Shown: positions 6,832 to 14,849, counted from the first letter of the stretch. The stretch: 17,401 nucleotides of DNA from Promethearchaeota archaeon (GCA_019058135.1 JAHLWE010000151.1:1-17401); one strand, 5' to 3'. Numbers and translations are program-made. The notes: generated by a model not told the origin, from the letters alone.

Positions 6832-8364
6832 TTAATTTCTCTCTTTCTCATGAATATTCCACCAATGACTACACATTTCTAATAATGAGCGCGATTTTGT
6901 TGGATCGCTAATACGTTGGCGTACTTCAATAAATGCAGGATAATTTACTGCATTTCCAACAATCAATAATTCTCCCACTGCTAAACTGGAAATCATATCA
7001 GTATATGATTTTGTAATGGATTCATCTGATTCCTGAATATGTTTTAAATCATAGGGGTTAGAGATTTTCAATATTAATTTAGAATTACATTGGGATAAAG
7101 CAGTAGAACTCAATCGTTTTGGACGCTGGGAGATCAAATTCAAACATGCCATAAATTTCCTTCCTTCTCGAGCGATCGTTTCAATTATCCATTTAGAAAT
7201 TGCCTTTGATTGTGCCGCTTCAGGACAAAATTGATGAGATTCTTCTATAATTAACAGAAAAGGAGGAATTTTATTTTTCTTTCGGAAATAAAAGAGTTGG
7301 CTTGCAATGTAATCAACTATAATCTGTTTTTTGCGAATAGAGGTCTCAGATTGTAAATTGAAGATTGTTAAATTTCCAGTTTTTAATAGATGCTCAATTG
7401 GAGGATTTTCTTGAGAGCCAAAGAGTTGTAGGTAATCTAATTCATCTAACCATCCAATTAAAGCTTGTTGAGTGCTTTTATTAATCTCTTCATCGTTTTC
7501 AATATTATCAATAATGTCTTTGATTGTATATGATTTACTTTGTTTTTGATTTCTAAGTTTTGTTAAAATTTTATTTAATTCTCTTACTTGGGCAGCTGAA
7601 ATATTTTCTTGATACTTTTTAAAAGATTTAGCAAATAATTTTGGCACAGAAATCTGAAAATAAGAAGAATCTTGAATGCTTACTCGATTTTTGAATTTCT
7701 TAATATTATGAAAATAAACATATTCACCATGGACGTCAATTAAGATAATTGCTGGAACCCCGCTCTCTTTATCCCTTAAAAGCAACTCTTCTAACAGAAC
7801 AGATGTTAAATAACTTTTACCAGCTCCCGAAATTGCTAAAGTTGCAAAATGTTTATTCAAAAGTCTATTGATATCGATTTTTGCATCAAAATTTGCAATT
7901 TTAACTTTACCTAAATTTAAACCATTTTTATTATTGAATCCCAAGAATTCACTCAGAATTTCCTCACTGCACAGATAAACTTCAGCTCCCGGTTTAGCAG
8001 GAAATAACATCCGTTTAATGTTGGATATTTTTGTTTTTGTCTCATCCTTAAAGGAAATGATTCCCAGACACTTAATTATAGCAATTCCGTATTCAAAATT
8101 TTCAGATGGAAACATTCCTTTAATTACATTTAGATTATTTTCATTATAGTCTTTTACAGTTTGAACATTTGAAAAATACTCATTTTCTAAAATTATTTTT
8201 TCAACAATTCCAATCAGCCACCCCTCAGAAGTTTGAGTTATGCAGAATAAACCTTTTTTAACAACAGAATTTTGCTTCCCCTTAGATAAAACAAAAGCGA
8301 AATTTGATACATTTGGTAAATCCATCTGGGGTATAGAAAATACTGTTCCAATTTTATTTAACAA
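6832..8364 (-). CDS. HerA-like DNA-translocating ATPase (FtsK/HerA superfamily)
   Basis: This 510-residue protein is a hexameric-type P-loop ATPase of the HerA/DUF87 family, whose best-studied members translocate DNA for end resection. The N-terminal part (about 1-145) is beta-rich, in the place of the HAS barrel. Walker A is AISGAGKS at 177-184 and the Walker B-like strand is ILIDVHGEY at 207-215. A second conserved strand, FLLIIEESHQFCPE, follows, and then LISQRPKRLSSTALSQC, which matches the family's sensor/arginine region. The core is interrupted by a helical insertion at about 255-320. The start is TTG at 8364, the only start in frame before residue 14, and it gives a plausible N terminus. 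No nurA, mre11 or rad50 is adjacent, although these often accompany herA, so a role in resection is inferred from the family only. The gene ends back to back with the convergent small gene. Confidence 0.85.
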   Translation of the reverse strand: MLNKIGTVFSIPQMDLPNVSNFAFVLSKGKQNSVVKKGLFCITQTSEGWLIGIVEKIILENEYFSNVQTVKDYNENNLNVIKGMFPSENFEYGIAIIKCLGIISFKDETKTKISNIKRMLFPAKPGAEVYLCSEEILSEFLGFNNKNGLNLGKVKIANFDAKIDINRLLNKHFATLAISGAGKSYLTSVLLEELLLRDKESGVPAIILIDVHGEYVYFHNIKKFKNRVSIQDSSYFQISVPKLFAKSFKKYQENISAAQVRELNKILTKLRNQKQSKSYTIKDIIDNIENDEEINKSTQQALIGWLDELDYLQLFGSQENPPIEHLLKTGNLTIFNLQSETSIRKKQIIVDYIASQLFYFRKKNKIPPFLLIIEESHQFCPEAAQSKAISKWIIETIAREGRKFMACLNLISQRPKRLSSTALSQCNSKLILKISNPYDLKHIQESDESITKSYTDMISSLAVGELLIVGNAVNYPAFIEVRQRISDPTKSRSLLEMCSHWWNIHEKERN

Positions 8365-8482
8365 GTTAAATCTTTAAATCTCTTTTTTTAAAAACATATT
8401 ATAATGAGATTTATTTAAATAGTAATAGTGTGAAAGTTTTTAAGAGCACAAAAAATAGTTTTTAAAAAAATATATACAAAAT

Positions 8483-9121
8483 TTATTCATTTTCTTCGAT
8501 AGTATATAATAACTTAAGAATAAGGTAATATCCATGGTCAATAAGGTATTTAAATAATATAATAAGCGCAATCAATGACAAAGAAGTGAATCCAATCAAT
8601 AAAATTAGTTGTCCTTGGGAAAATGAGCTTAATAAGGCTATTAAACCTTGGTATTCACCACTACTAAGAAGAAGCATTTCAAGAAGACTATAAAGAATAC
8701 CAACAATAACAACGCAAATACTTATTAGAACACCAAATGCAATAATTTTTACGCCCACTTTTCCACTATATTTGTCTAATATCTGTCTTTTTTCTTTAAA
8801 TAAAATTTTAAGAATTTTTTTATTGCCCTTTTTATATAATGCATAAAATGATACTAATAAAAAAAACAAACCTGCGAATAATCCACCTAAAATTACGATT
8901 TGCAATCCAAACCCCATTGCTAGGAATTCTTGCAGTTTTCCAGTTGGTATAAATATATCTGCTAAAGTATATACTGCACCACCAATGCATATTATTAGTG
9001 ATATTGTTAGAGATACGAAAAATATTTTCCCTATGGTTATTTGACGCTTTAGATATTTATCAATTTCTTCTGAATCTTGAACTTTTTCATTATTTGATAC
9101 TTCCATTTTAATCTTTACCAT
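8483..9121 (-). CDS. Four-helix integral membrane protein with internal duplication
   Basis: I do not recognise a named family. The 212-residue protein has a charged cytoplasmic-type N terminus (about 1-28) and four hydrophobic segments at about 31-56, 68-96, 123-150 and 165-192. Its two halves look related. GAVYTLADIFIPTGKLQEFL (about 48-67) parallels GILYSLLEMLLLSSGEYQGL (about 141-160). After the second helix of each half comes a similar amphipathic tail, YKKGNKKILKILF in the first half and HGYYLILKLLY in the second. Each unit is therefore helix, extracellular loop, helix, amphipathic tail. There is no transporter or enzyme signature. The ATG at 9121 is the natural start and has no strong ribosome binding site. 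It lies between HerA and glycerol kinase on the same strand, with gaps of about 90-120 bases, so it is probably a separate transcript. Function unknown. Confidence 0.75.
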   Translation of the reverse strand: MVKIKMEVSNNEKVQDSEEIDKYLKRQITIGKIFFVSLTISLIICIGGAVYTLADIFIPTGKLQEFLAMGFGLQIVILGGLFAGLFFLLVSFYALYKKGNKKILKILFKEKRQILDKYSGKVGVKIIAFGVLISICVVIVGILYSLLEMLLLSSGEYQGLIALLSSFSQGQLILLIGFTSLSLIALIILFKYLIDHGYYLILKLLYTIEENE

Positions 9122-9213
9122 ATTTAATTAAATATCTAACAGAAAAATAATGAAATAATTATAAAAAATTATTTATTTTCATGTAATTAAATCATTTGAT
9201 TAAACATTATATT

Positions 9214-10764
9214 TTATTCTTGATTTTCTTCCTCTTTTTTTTTATATAAATTTAAATCGAAAAATTTTCGATATATATTGGAATTCTCCAAATTGCTATA
9301 AAAAATATTGTAAAAATTAAATATTGATTCGTATATTTGATTATTTTCTTTATTTGGATACCATTTATCACTAATTTTACAAATACCATTTGCTGCTTTT
9401 GCAATATCAGGAAAAATTCCAGCACCAGAAGCAGCTAGTATTGCTGCACCCAAAGCCGTAGCCTCCTCCAATTCTGGTCTAAATACAGGTATTCCAACAG
9501 TATCGGCCATAATACTATTCCATAAATTCGATCGGGAACCGCCACCAGTAACTCTTAATTCTTTTGATTTAAAGTTCAGTTCATTAAAAACTTGAATGTT
9601 TTTCTTAACTTCAAGGGCAACACTTTCCATAATTGCACGATAAATATCAGCCCGCGTATGCCCTAATGTTAATCCAAATAAAATCCCTCTAGCATAAGGA
9701 TTCCAGTAAGGTGCTCCTGCTCCTGCAAAGTGAGGGATCATTATTAACCCATTTGCCCCTACGGGACTTTCTTCTGCCATTTTTGTCATTAAATCATATG
9801 GATCTTTTCCAGATTCAGTTTTTTCACGATCTTCAAAACCAATTTGATCTCTAGCCCAACGAAAGACAGCTCCTGTAGAAAATATACTTGCTTCTTGAAC
9901 CCATGAACCTGGAACTGCGTGACAACTGCACAATACTCGCTTTTTGGGGTCGAATTGAGGTTCTTCTAAATAAGCAAGAATAAAAGAGCCAGTCCCGGTA
10001 GTACATTTAATTCGCCCAGGTTCAACTACTCCAACACCTAATGCAGCTGCTTGTTGATCGCCTGCTCCGGTAATTACAAGCGTTTTTTTATCAAAACTAG
10101 TATCATTTGCTGTTAATTCACCTATATCAATACCGCTTTCTACAGGTGTGGGCATTTTATCAAGATCAATTCCAAGTAAGGATGCAATCTCATCTGACCA
10201 TTTTAAGGTATTTACGTCAAATAGCATCGTTCTTGAAGCATTAGAAAAATCAGTATAAAACTGTCCGGTTAATTTATATAAAATATAATCATGAACCAAT
10301 AGAAATTTATATGTTTTATTATAAATTTCTTGTTTATTGTTCTTAAACCAAAGAATTTTTGATGCAGAAAAATATGGATCTATTGTTAAACCCGTTATTT
10401 TATAGATTTTATCTATTCCAACCTTTTTTTTAATTATCTCACATTCATTTGTTGTTCTTCTATCTTGCCACACTATTGCATTATATAAAGAATTTCCTTC
10501 TGGATCAATGGGAACTATGGTTTCACGCTGATTGGTAATAGAAATACTTACAATTTCTTGTGGGTTTATTGAAACCTTTTCAATTGCATTTTTTATTGTA
10601 ATTTTTAATTTTTCATACCATTGATCTGCCGATTGTTCAACCATTAATGGTGATGGGAAATAGCTCTCCCATTCTTCATAATGGCTTGACACTATGGAAC
10701 CTGTAACATCAAAAATAATGGTTCGGCATCCAGATGTTCCCAAATCTAAAGCAGCAACATACAT
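9214..10764 (-). CDS. glpK: Glycerol kinase (FGGY carbohydrate kinase family)
   Basis: This cytoplasmic enzyme phosphorylates glycerol to sn-glycerol 3-phosphate with ATP. The 516-residue protein has the N-terminal phosphate loop DLGTSGCRT (7-15) and TNQRETIVPID. The residues that bind glycerol in the E. coli enzyme all have counterparts: Arg80 and Glu81 (NQRE), Trp99 (IVWQDRRT), Tyr131 (IDPYFSASK), Asp236 (GAGDQQA) and Phe261 (TGTGSF). APYWNPYARGILFGLTLGHT and MESVALEV give the C-terminal ATPase domain, with VTGGGSRSNLW for adenine binding. FGGY kinases are easily confused with xylulokinases, and VEQSADQWY resembles that branch. The full set of glycerol contacts favours glycerol kinase. A Lys/Glu-rich tail (about 500-516) extends past the fold. 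It is divergent from a glycerophosphodiester phosphodiesterase 155 bases away, which supports a glycerol-phosphate role. Confidence 0.85.
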   Translation of the reverse strand: MYVAALDLGTSGCRTIIFDVTGSIVSSHYEEWESYFPSPLMVEQSADQWYEKLKITIKNAIEKVSINPQEIVSISITNQRETIVPIDPEGNSLYNAIVWQDRRTTNECEIIKKKVGIDKIYKITGLTIDPYFSASKILWFKNNKQEIYNKTYKFLLVHDYILYKLTGQFYTDFSNASRTMLFDVNTLKWSDEIASLLGIDLDKMPTPVESGIDIGELTANDTSFDKKTLVITGAGDQQAAALGVGVVEPGRIKCTTGTGSFILAYLEEPQFDPKKRVLCSCHAVPGSWVQEASIFSTGAVFRWARDQIGFEDREKTESGKDPYDLMTKMAEESPVGANGLIMIPHFAGAGAPYWNPYARGILFGLTLGHTRADIYRAIMESVALEVKKNIQVFNELNFKSKELRVTGGGSRSNLWNSIMADTVGIPVFRPELEEATALGAAILAASGAGIFPDIAKAANGICKISDKWYPNKENNQIYESIFNFYNIFYSNLENSNIYRKFFDLNLYKKKEEENQE

Positions 10765-10810
10765 AATTCTTAAGTTCTAAATATTGTTGTTTTATGAATA
10801 TTATTTGTAT

Positions 10811-10854
10811 AAATCTTATAATATAAAAAAACTTTTAAGATTCCTATAAGATTT
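10811..10854. promoter_or_regulatory. Candidate operator: perfect 10-bp inverted repeat between glpK and the GDPD gene
   Basis: AAATCTTATA at 10811-10820 and TATAAGATTT at 10845-10854 are exact reverse complements, with 24 bases between them. A third partial copy, TTAAGATTCC, sits in the spacer at about 10835-10844. The repeat lies in the 155-base region from which glpK (minus) and the GDPD gene (plus) diverge. The right arm runs into a TATA-like TTTTTAAAT at 10852-10860, suited to the GDPD promoter. This placement suits a dimeric regulator controlling both genes, but AT-rich DNA makes chance palindromes common. Confidence 0.4.
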
Positions 10855-10919
10855 TTAAATAATTTAATCATTCATACTCAAAATTAGGAATTATTATTAA
10901 TTTTTTAAGTGTTTCAAAT

Positions 10920-11669
10920 TTGAATCGAACTTTTATATGGGGGCATAGAGGAGCGGGGATTTATTCTGTTGAAAATACAATCGATTCCTTTCGAAAAGCC
11001 GTTGAGATAGGGGTTGATGGGATTGAAACGGATGCTCATCTTTCTAAAGATGGACAAATAGTTCTCTTTCACGATTATATTGTGGAAAAAGATGGTAAAA
11101 AGATTGAAATAAAAAAATTGACTTTAAAAGAAATTAATAAAATTCGCCTTGAAGAAAATAAAAAGATTCCTACTCTAGGTGAAGTATTTGATGTATTTAA
11201 AAGTAAAAATATTAAGTATAGTATCGATTTAAAAGACAATAATATTGGTTTTAAAATAATTAGACTTGCCAGAGAATATAATATACTTGAGAAAGTAGAG
11301 TTAGTTGGAAATAATTTTTACCAATTTTCTAAAATAAGAAAAATGGAAAAAGAAGCCAAATTAATTTATTCGATATCAGAAAGACACCCAATTATTGCAG
11401 AAAAAGATTTAAAATTCAATAAGATGAATAAATTAAATATCTACGGTTTCAATATCAGAAATATTCAAGCTAAATTGAACTTTTTTAAGCAAATCAAAAA
11501 TGCTGGTTTTGGTTTTTACGTTTGGGCTGTAGATACTCGATTTTTTATGAAAAGATTTTTAAAAATGAATTATAATGGTAAATACGTGGATGCGATTTAT
11601 ACTAATTATCCCGATATTGTTCTTGAATTAAGGGATAAAATTCAAAGAGAACAGAATTTAGGGGTTTGA
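10920..11669 (+). CDS. Glycerophosphodiester phosphodiesterase family protein
   Basis: This family hydrolyses glycerophosphodiesters, releasing glycerol phosphate and an alcohol. The 249-residue protein begins close to the catalytic motif. WGHRGA supplies His9 and Arg10, and SVENT replaces the usual PENT. GIETDAHLSKDG gives metal ligands Glu36 and Asp38, and FHD gives the second catalytic His51. Later strands fit a TIM barrel: YSIDLKD, VELVG, YGFNIR and FGFYVWAVD, the last resembling the usual VNxWTVN strand. There is no signal peptide, so it should act in the cytoplasm. The start is TTG at 10920, since any later start would lose His9. It is divergent from glycerol kinase across a shared promoter and ends seven bases from a convergent zinc-ribbon gene. 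It could supply glycerol phosphate from lipid head groups; the exact substrate cannot be read. Confidence 0.88.
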   Translation: MNRTFIWGHRGAGIYSVENTIDSFRKAVEIGVDGIETDAHLSKDGQIVLFHDYIVEKDGKKIEIKKLTLKEINKIRLEENKKIPTLGEVFDVFKSKNIKYSIDLKDNNIGFKIIRLAREYNILEKVELVGNNFYQFSKIRKMEKEAKLIYSISERHPIIAEKDLKFNKMNKLNIYGFNIRNIQAKLNFFKQIKNAGFGFYVWAVDTRFFMKRFLKMNYNGKYVDAIYTNYPDIVLELRDKIQREQNLGV

Positions 11670-11676
11670 AAAAATA

Positions 11677-12348
11677 TTAACTCTTTTTTTTAATCTCATA
11701 TCCGCATTTAGGACAAATTAATGGAGCAAAACCAATCTCATAACCATGCAAACCTTCTATAAGACTACCGCATATAGGACATCTAGGTTTAAATGTTGGA
11801 AACCATTGACCATCAACATTTTTTAAAGTTTTCCAATAATCCATTACTTGCTGGATTTTTCCCTTTTCAATACCTTTCATCTCTAATCCTTTAATAATCG
11901 AATCACCTCTCGGTTTTAAAAAAACTACAAATTTCATCTTATCTGTTGAATTTATTAAAGATAAAGTTGGTAATATACTATTCAATTTCATCCGATCGAA
12001 AAAGGATGCCAATTCCATTGGTCCAATCGCTGCTAATATTCCCTTTCCTTCTTTATCAATTTGAATTAACAATTGATACCCACGTTTCTTAAAGTCAAAA
12101 CCCCATAAAAAAAACCAATTAGATATATCATATTCTTCCTTTTCTGGTCCAACAACTCTTTTTATGGAATCCTGTGAAAAATAATGCGGTTTTTTCTTAA
12201 TGTTTTCCTTAAGATCCTCAAAAAACTTGTTTTCGATCTTTGGAAATTTTCCAAGTATATACTTCAAAGAAAGTAAATTCACGTCTGATGATATTTTTAC
12301 ATCTCGGGGATTCCAAGTATTAAACAGTGATACTTTGAAGTAATACAT
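11677..12348 (-). CDS. Unknown protein with C-terminal zinc ribbon
   Basis: I do not recognise this 223-residue protein. The body (about 1-185) is soluble and mixed alpha/beta, with several aromatic-rich stretches (SNWFFLWGFDFKKRGYQLLI, MKFVVFLKPRGD). The C terminus carries a zinc ribbon: CPICG with Cys190 and Cys193, then CPKCG with Cys212 and Cys215, 18 residues apart. No catalytic signature is visible. The ATG at 12348 opens a 223-codon frame, preceded by AT-rich DNA without a clear ribosome binding site. It is divergent from PFK, 83 bases away, and convergent with the GDPD gene. A nucleic-acid or protein-binding role would suit a zinc ribbon, but nothing here proves it. Confidence 0.7.
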   Translation of the reverse strand: MYYFKVSLFNTWNPRDVKISSDVNLLSLKYILGKFPKIENKFFEDLKENIKKKPHYFSQDSIKRVVGPEKEEYDISNWFFLWGFDFKKRGYQLLIQIDKEGKGILAAIGPMELASFFDRMKLNSILPTLSLINSTDKMKFVVFLKPRGDSIIKGLEMKGIEKGKIQQVMDYWKTLKNVDGQWFPTFKPRCPICGSLIEGLHGYEIGFAPLICPKCGYEIKKKS

Positions 12349-12431
12349 ATTATTAAATAAAAATAAATTTACATTTAAATTACTCTAATAAAAAAATATA
12401 TTTCAATTATAATTACTTAATGTGAAATTTT

Positions 12432-13607
12432 ATGGCTATAAAAAAAGTAGGAATTCTGACGGGTGGAGGAGACGCCCCTGGCCTCAATTCCGTTTTATAT
12501 GGAATATTACTGAAAGCATTTGATTCTGGAATTGAATGTATTGGAATTAAAAAGGGATGGAAGGGTTTTATGGAAAATATTAAGGAACCTCTTAATATTG
12601 CTGAGTTAGACGATTTACACACTATTGGAGGAACATTAATTTATACATCAAGATATAATCCTTATAAAGCAGTACATAAACTATCGGACCAGAAGGAAAA
12701 AGAAGAATTAGCAAAAAAAATTGCAACTGAGATGGCATCGAAATTTAAGGATTTAGATATCGATGCTCTAATTGCTATAGGTGGTGATGATACATTAGGA
12801 GTTGCTGCTGCAATGTTTAAATATTCCAATGCAAAAATTATTGGAGTCCCTAAAACAATAGATAATGATTTATTAGGAACACATTATACATTTGGATTCT
12901 GGAGTGCAGTTCAACTAGCTTCAAATGTAATGGACAATCTTACAACCACTGCCAGATCCCACCAGAGAGTGTTTATTGTCGAAGTTATGGGAAGAGATGC
13001 TGGTTTTTTAACTATGTATAGTGGAATTTCAACTGGTGCTGATATTATTTTAATTCCTGAAACTCCTTTTGATTTAGAATCGGATGTAATCGATGTGCTT
13101 AAAAATAGAGTAAGAAGTGGCTATAAATATCATCTTATTGCTTGTTCTGAAGGAGCTTATCCAAGTAAAGAATCATTATTAAAAGATTTCAAGACAATTA
13201 CGAAAAAAACAATAGATAATTTACCCAAAGATGAATATGGCAATCCTTTATTATCATCGTTAAAAATAAGTAAAATTTTAGTTCAAGAATTAAACTTGCG
13301 AGACGATTTAAAAGAAGAATTTAAGAAAAACGGTGTGGATTTTGAATGTAGAAGTGTTGTGTTAGGACATACTATGAGAGCAGGAACTCCCAATGCATTT
13401 GATCGAATTTTAGGATTAAGGTTTGGTTTAGCTGCCATGAAACAGGTGATTAAAGAGGATTTTGGTAAAATGGTTTCATTACAAGGAAATAGAATTCTAA
13501 CCATACCTCTTGAAGAAGGCGCACGAAAAAAGTATATAACAAAAGATAGCGATAAAATAGAATTAAGGGATTTATTAGTTAAAGTTCGCTATAAATCAAA
13601 ACAGTAA
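12432..13607 (+). CDS. 6-phosphofructokinase, PFK-A family, PPi-type signature
   Basis: This cytoplasmic glycolytic enzyme phosphorylates fructose 6-phosphate to fructose 1,6-bisphosphate. The 391-residue protein shows the PFK-A landmarks: GILTGGGDAPGLN (7-19), GGDDTLG (117-123), PKTIDND (140-146, catalytic Asp144), SHQRVFIVEVMGRDAGF (176-192) and IPETPF. Two positions that discriminate the phosphate donor are informative. Asp120 in GGDD stands where ATP enzymes have Gly (E. coli Gly104), and Lys141 in PKTIDND stands where they have Gly124. The Asp/Lys pair is the established mark of pyrophosphate-dependent PFK, so PPi is the likely donor and the reaction may be reversible. Length fits this group. 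Most studied archaeal glycolysis instead uses ADP-dependent PFK. The start is the ATG at 12432, with no clear ribosome binding site. It is convergent with ZPR1. Confidence 0.9.
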   Translation: MAIKKVGILTGGGDAPGLNSVLYGILLKAFDSGIECIGIKKGWKGFMENIKEPLNIAELDDLHTIGGTLIYTSRYNPYKAVHKLSDQKEKEELAKKIATEMASKFKDLDIDALIAIGGDDTLGVAAAMFKYSNAKIIGVPKTIDNDLLGTHYTFGFWSAVQLASNVMDNLTTTARSHQRVFIVEVMGRDAGFLTMYSGISTGADIILIPETPFDLESDVIDVLKNRVRSGYKYHLIACSEGAYPSKESLLKDFKTITKKTIDNLPKDEYGNPLLSSLKISKILVQELNLRDDLKEEFKKNGVDFECRSVVLGHTMRAGTPNAFDRILGLRFGLAAMKQVIKEDFGKMVSLQGNRILTIPLEEGARKKYITKDSDKIELRDLLVKVRYKSKQ

Positions 13608-13614
13608 AAAGTTT

Positions 13615-13634
13615 AATATTTTTTTAAAAATATT
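13615..13634. terminator. Candidate bidirectional terminator between convergent PFK and ZPR1 genes
   Basis: AATATTTTT at 13615-13623 and AAAAATATT at 13626-13634 are exact reverse complements, with two T between them. The repeat sits just after the PFK stop and overlaps the ZPR1 stop at 13624-13626. Either strand offers a short U run for archaeal termination. The stem is all A/T and weak, so the U tract, not the hairpin, may be what matters. Confidence 0.35.
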
Positions 13635-14169
13635 CAATTTTTAATGACTTTTCATTAACGGGCACGATATAACTCCCACCTAATTCATCAGTTATTATTA
13701 ATGTGAATTTAAATTCCCCATTAATGGCTCTATCTATATTTTCAAGGATTTTATTCACTTTTTGATTTTCTTCAGATAACCCTTTTTTAAAAAATAAAAC
13801 AGCATCTTTCATTCTAGATAATACACCCTCAATATTTGTAATATAAAAGTCTGCTGCAGGACCAGGCTCAATTTCCATTTCTAATTCAGGGATTTCTAAT
13901 ACACCTGAAGATGATCTAAAAACTTTTGATTTTAAGTCTTCTTTCTCATTAACATGCAAAATAAATTTACCTGGCTTAATGGGTGTTTCTACTGGAATAA
14001 GATCATTTTTCGTAAAATCACATTTATTGCATTCGAATTTCATGATGAGATATTTATCTCCATCTGGAAGTTCATGAATATGCTTACTTAAAATGAGTCT
14101 TCCTTTCTTACAGATCGGACAATCGAAACCTAAATCTTCTCCAGAGTCATCTTTTTTAATCTTTACCAT
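13624..14169 (-). CDS. ZPR1-family zinc-finger protein
   Basis: This 181-residue protein is an archaeal single-module ZPR1 homologue. The N-terminal zinc finger has CPICKKGRL (Cys17, Cys20) and CNKCDF (Cys47, Cys50), separated by a strand pair containing the family's HELPDGDKYLIMKF-type segment. The following beta domain has the typical VFRSSSGVLEIPELEMEIEPG, then a helix (NIEGVLSRMKDAVLF). Eukaryotic ZPR1 has two such modules and binds eEF1A, assisting its folding; archaeal versions have one, and their role is less well known. Length fits the archaeal group. The gene is divergent from the POR operon, 101 bases away. Its start region shares an 18-base identical stretch with the membrane-protein gene at 9121. 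Confidence 0.88.
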   Translation of the reverse strand: MVKIKKDDSGEDLGFDCPICKKGRLILSKHIHELPDGDKYLIMKFECNKCDFTKNDLIPVETPIKPGKFILHVNEKEDLKSKVFRSSSGVLEIPELEMEIEPGPAADFYITNIEGVLSRMKDAVLFFKKGLSEENQKVNKILENIDRAINGEFKFTLIITDELGGSYIVPVNEKSLKIEYF

Positions 14170-14257
14170 ATATAATTATAAATATAATTTGATTATGAAA
14201 TATTTTATTAAAAATAAAAACAAATATTTTGAACACTTTAAAATTATACATTATAAA

Positions 14258-14261
14258 GGAG
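14258..14261 (+). promoter_or_regulatory. Shine-Dalgarno of the POR operon
   Basis: AAAGGAG at 14255-14261 (core GGAG) lies nine bases before the ATG at 14271. It settles that start for the gamma subunit and argues against a small overlapping frame that opens at 14197. Confidence 0.65.
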
Positions 14262-14270
14262 CATTGAAAA

Positions 14271-14849
14271 ATGATAGAGAAAAAAATTATTGAAATAGCA
14301 TTTCATGGCCGGGGAGGTCAAACAGCAATTACCGCTTCACAATTATTGGCGGAAATGGCATATGAAAGTGGTTTTAAAGATGCGATATCTATACCAATAA
14401 TTGGTGCTGAACGAAGGGGTGCTCCAATACAAGCTTTTTCTAAAATATCTAGGGATGCTCAAATTAGATCATATAGTAGTGTAACAGACCCGGATTTTAT
14501 GCTTATTTTTGATACTACTCTATTAAAGATTCCCAGAGTGTTTGCTACCATTAAAGAGGGAGTGATTTTAATCATTAATAGCAATCATAAAATTGATTTT
14601 AATAATAATTTGCAAAAAAATGTTAAAATTTATATGGTTGATGCAACTGGGATTTCATTAAAGTATGGGTTAGCAATAGAGGGGTTTCCAATTTTAAATA
14701 TTCCAATGTTAGGAGCATTTGCTAAGATATCTGGATTTTATGGCTTAGATATTATGGAAAAAGTTATTAAAAAAAAATTTGGTTCAAGGGCTGAGAAAAA
14801 TATGAAAACAGCCAAAGATGCATTTGAAACGGTTAAGGAGATGATTTAA
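14271..14849 (+). CDS. porC: Pyruvate:ferredoxin oxidoreductase, gamma subunit
   Basis: This is the first gene of the four-subunit pyruvate:ferredoxin oxidoreductase, which oxidises pyruvate with CoA to acetyl-CoA and CO2 and reduces ferredoxin. The 192-residue gamma subunit shows EIAFHGRGGQTAITASQLLA near its start (motif RGGQ at 14-17), the conserved IIGAERRGAPIQAFSKIS (43-60), and DPDFMLIFD. These match gamma domains of 2-oxoacid oxidoreductases. Length is normal. A clear AAAGGAG precedes the ATG. The delta gene starts three bases after its stop, so the subunits are translated from one message. The gene order gamma-delta-alpha-beta is that of classical archaeal porCDAB operons, supporting pyruvate over branched-chain oxoacids as substrate. 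Some lineages name this subunit porG. Confidence 0.92.
   Translation: MIEKKIIEIAFHGRGGQTAITASQLLAEMAYESGFKDAISIPIIGAERRGAPIQAFSKISRDAQIRSYSSVTDPDFMLIFDTTLLKIPRVFATIKEGVILIINSNHKIDFNNNLQKNVKIYMVDATGISLKYGLAIEGFPILNIPMLGAFAKISGFYGLDIMEKVIKKKFGSRAEKNMKTAKDAFETVKEMI

Noticed and set aside
14093..14293. Small plus-strand frame spanning the ZPR1/POR intergenic region
   Set aside because: It overlaps ZPR1 antisense and runs into porC. The ribosome binding site inside it clearly serves porC at 14271.
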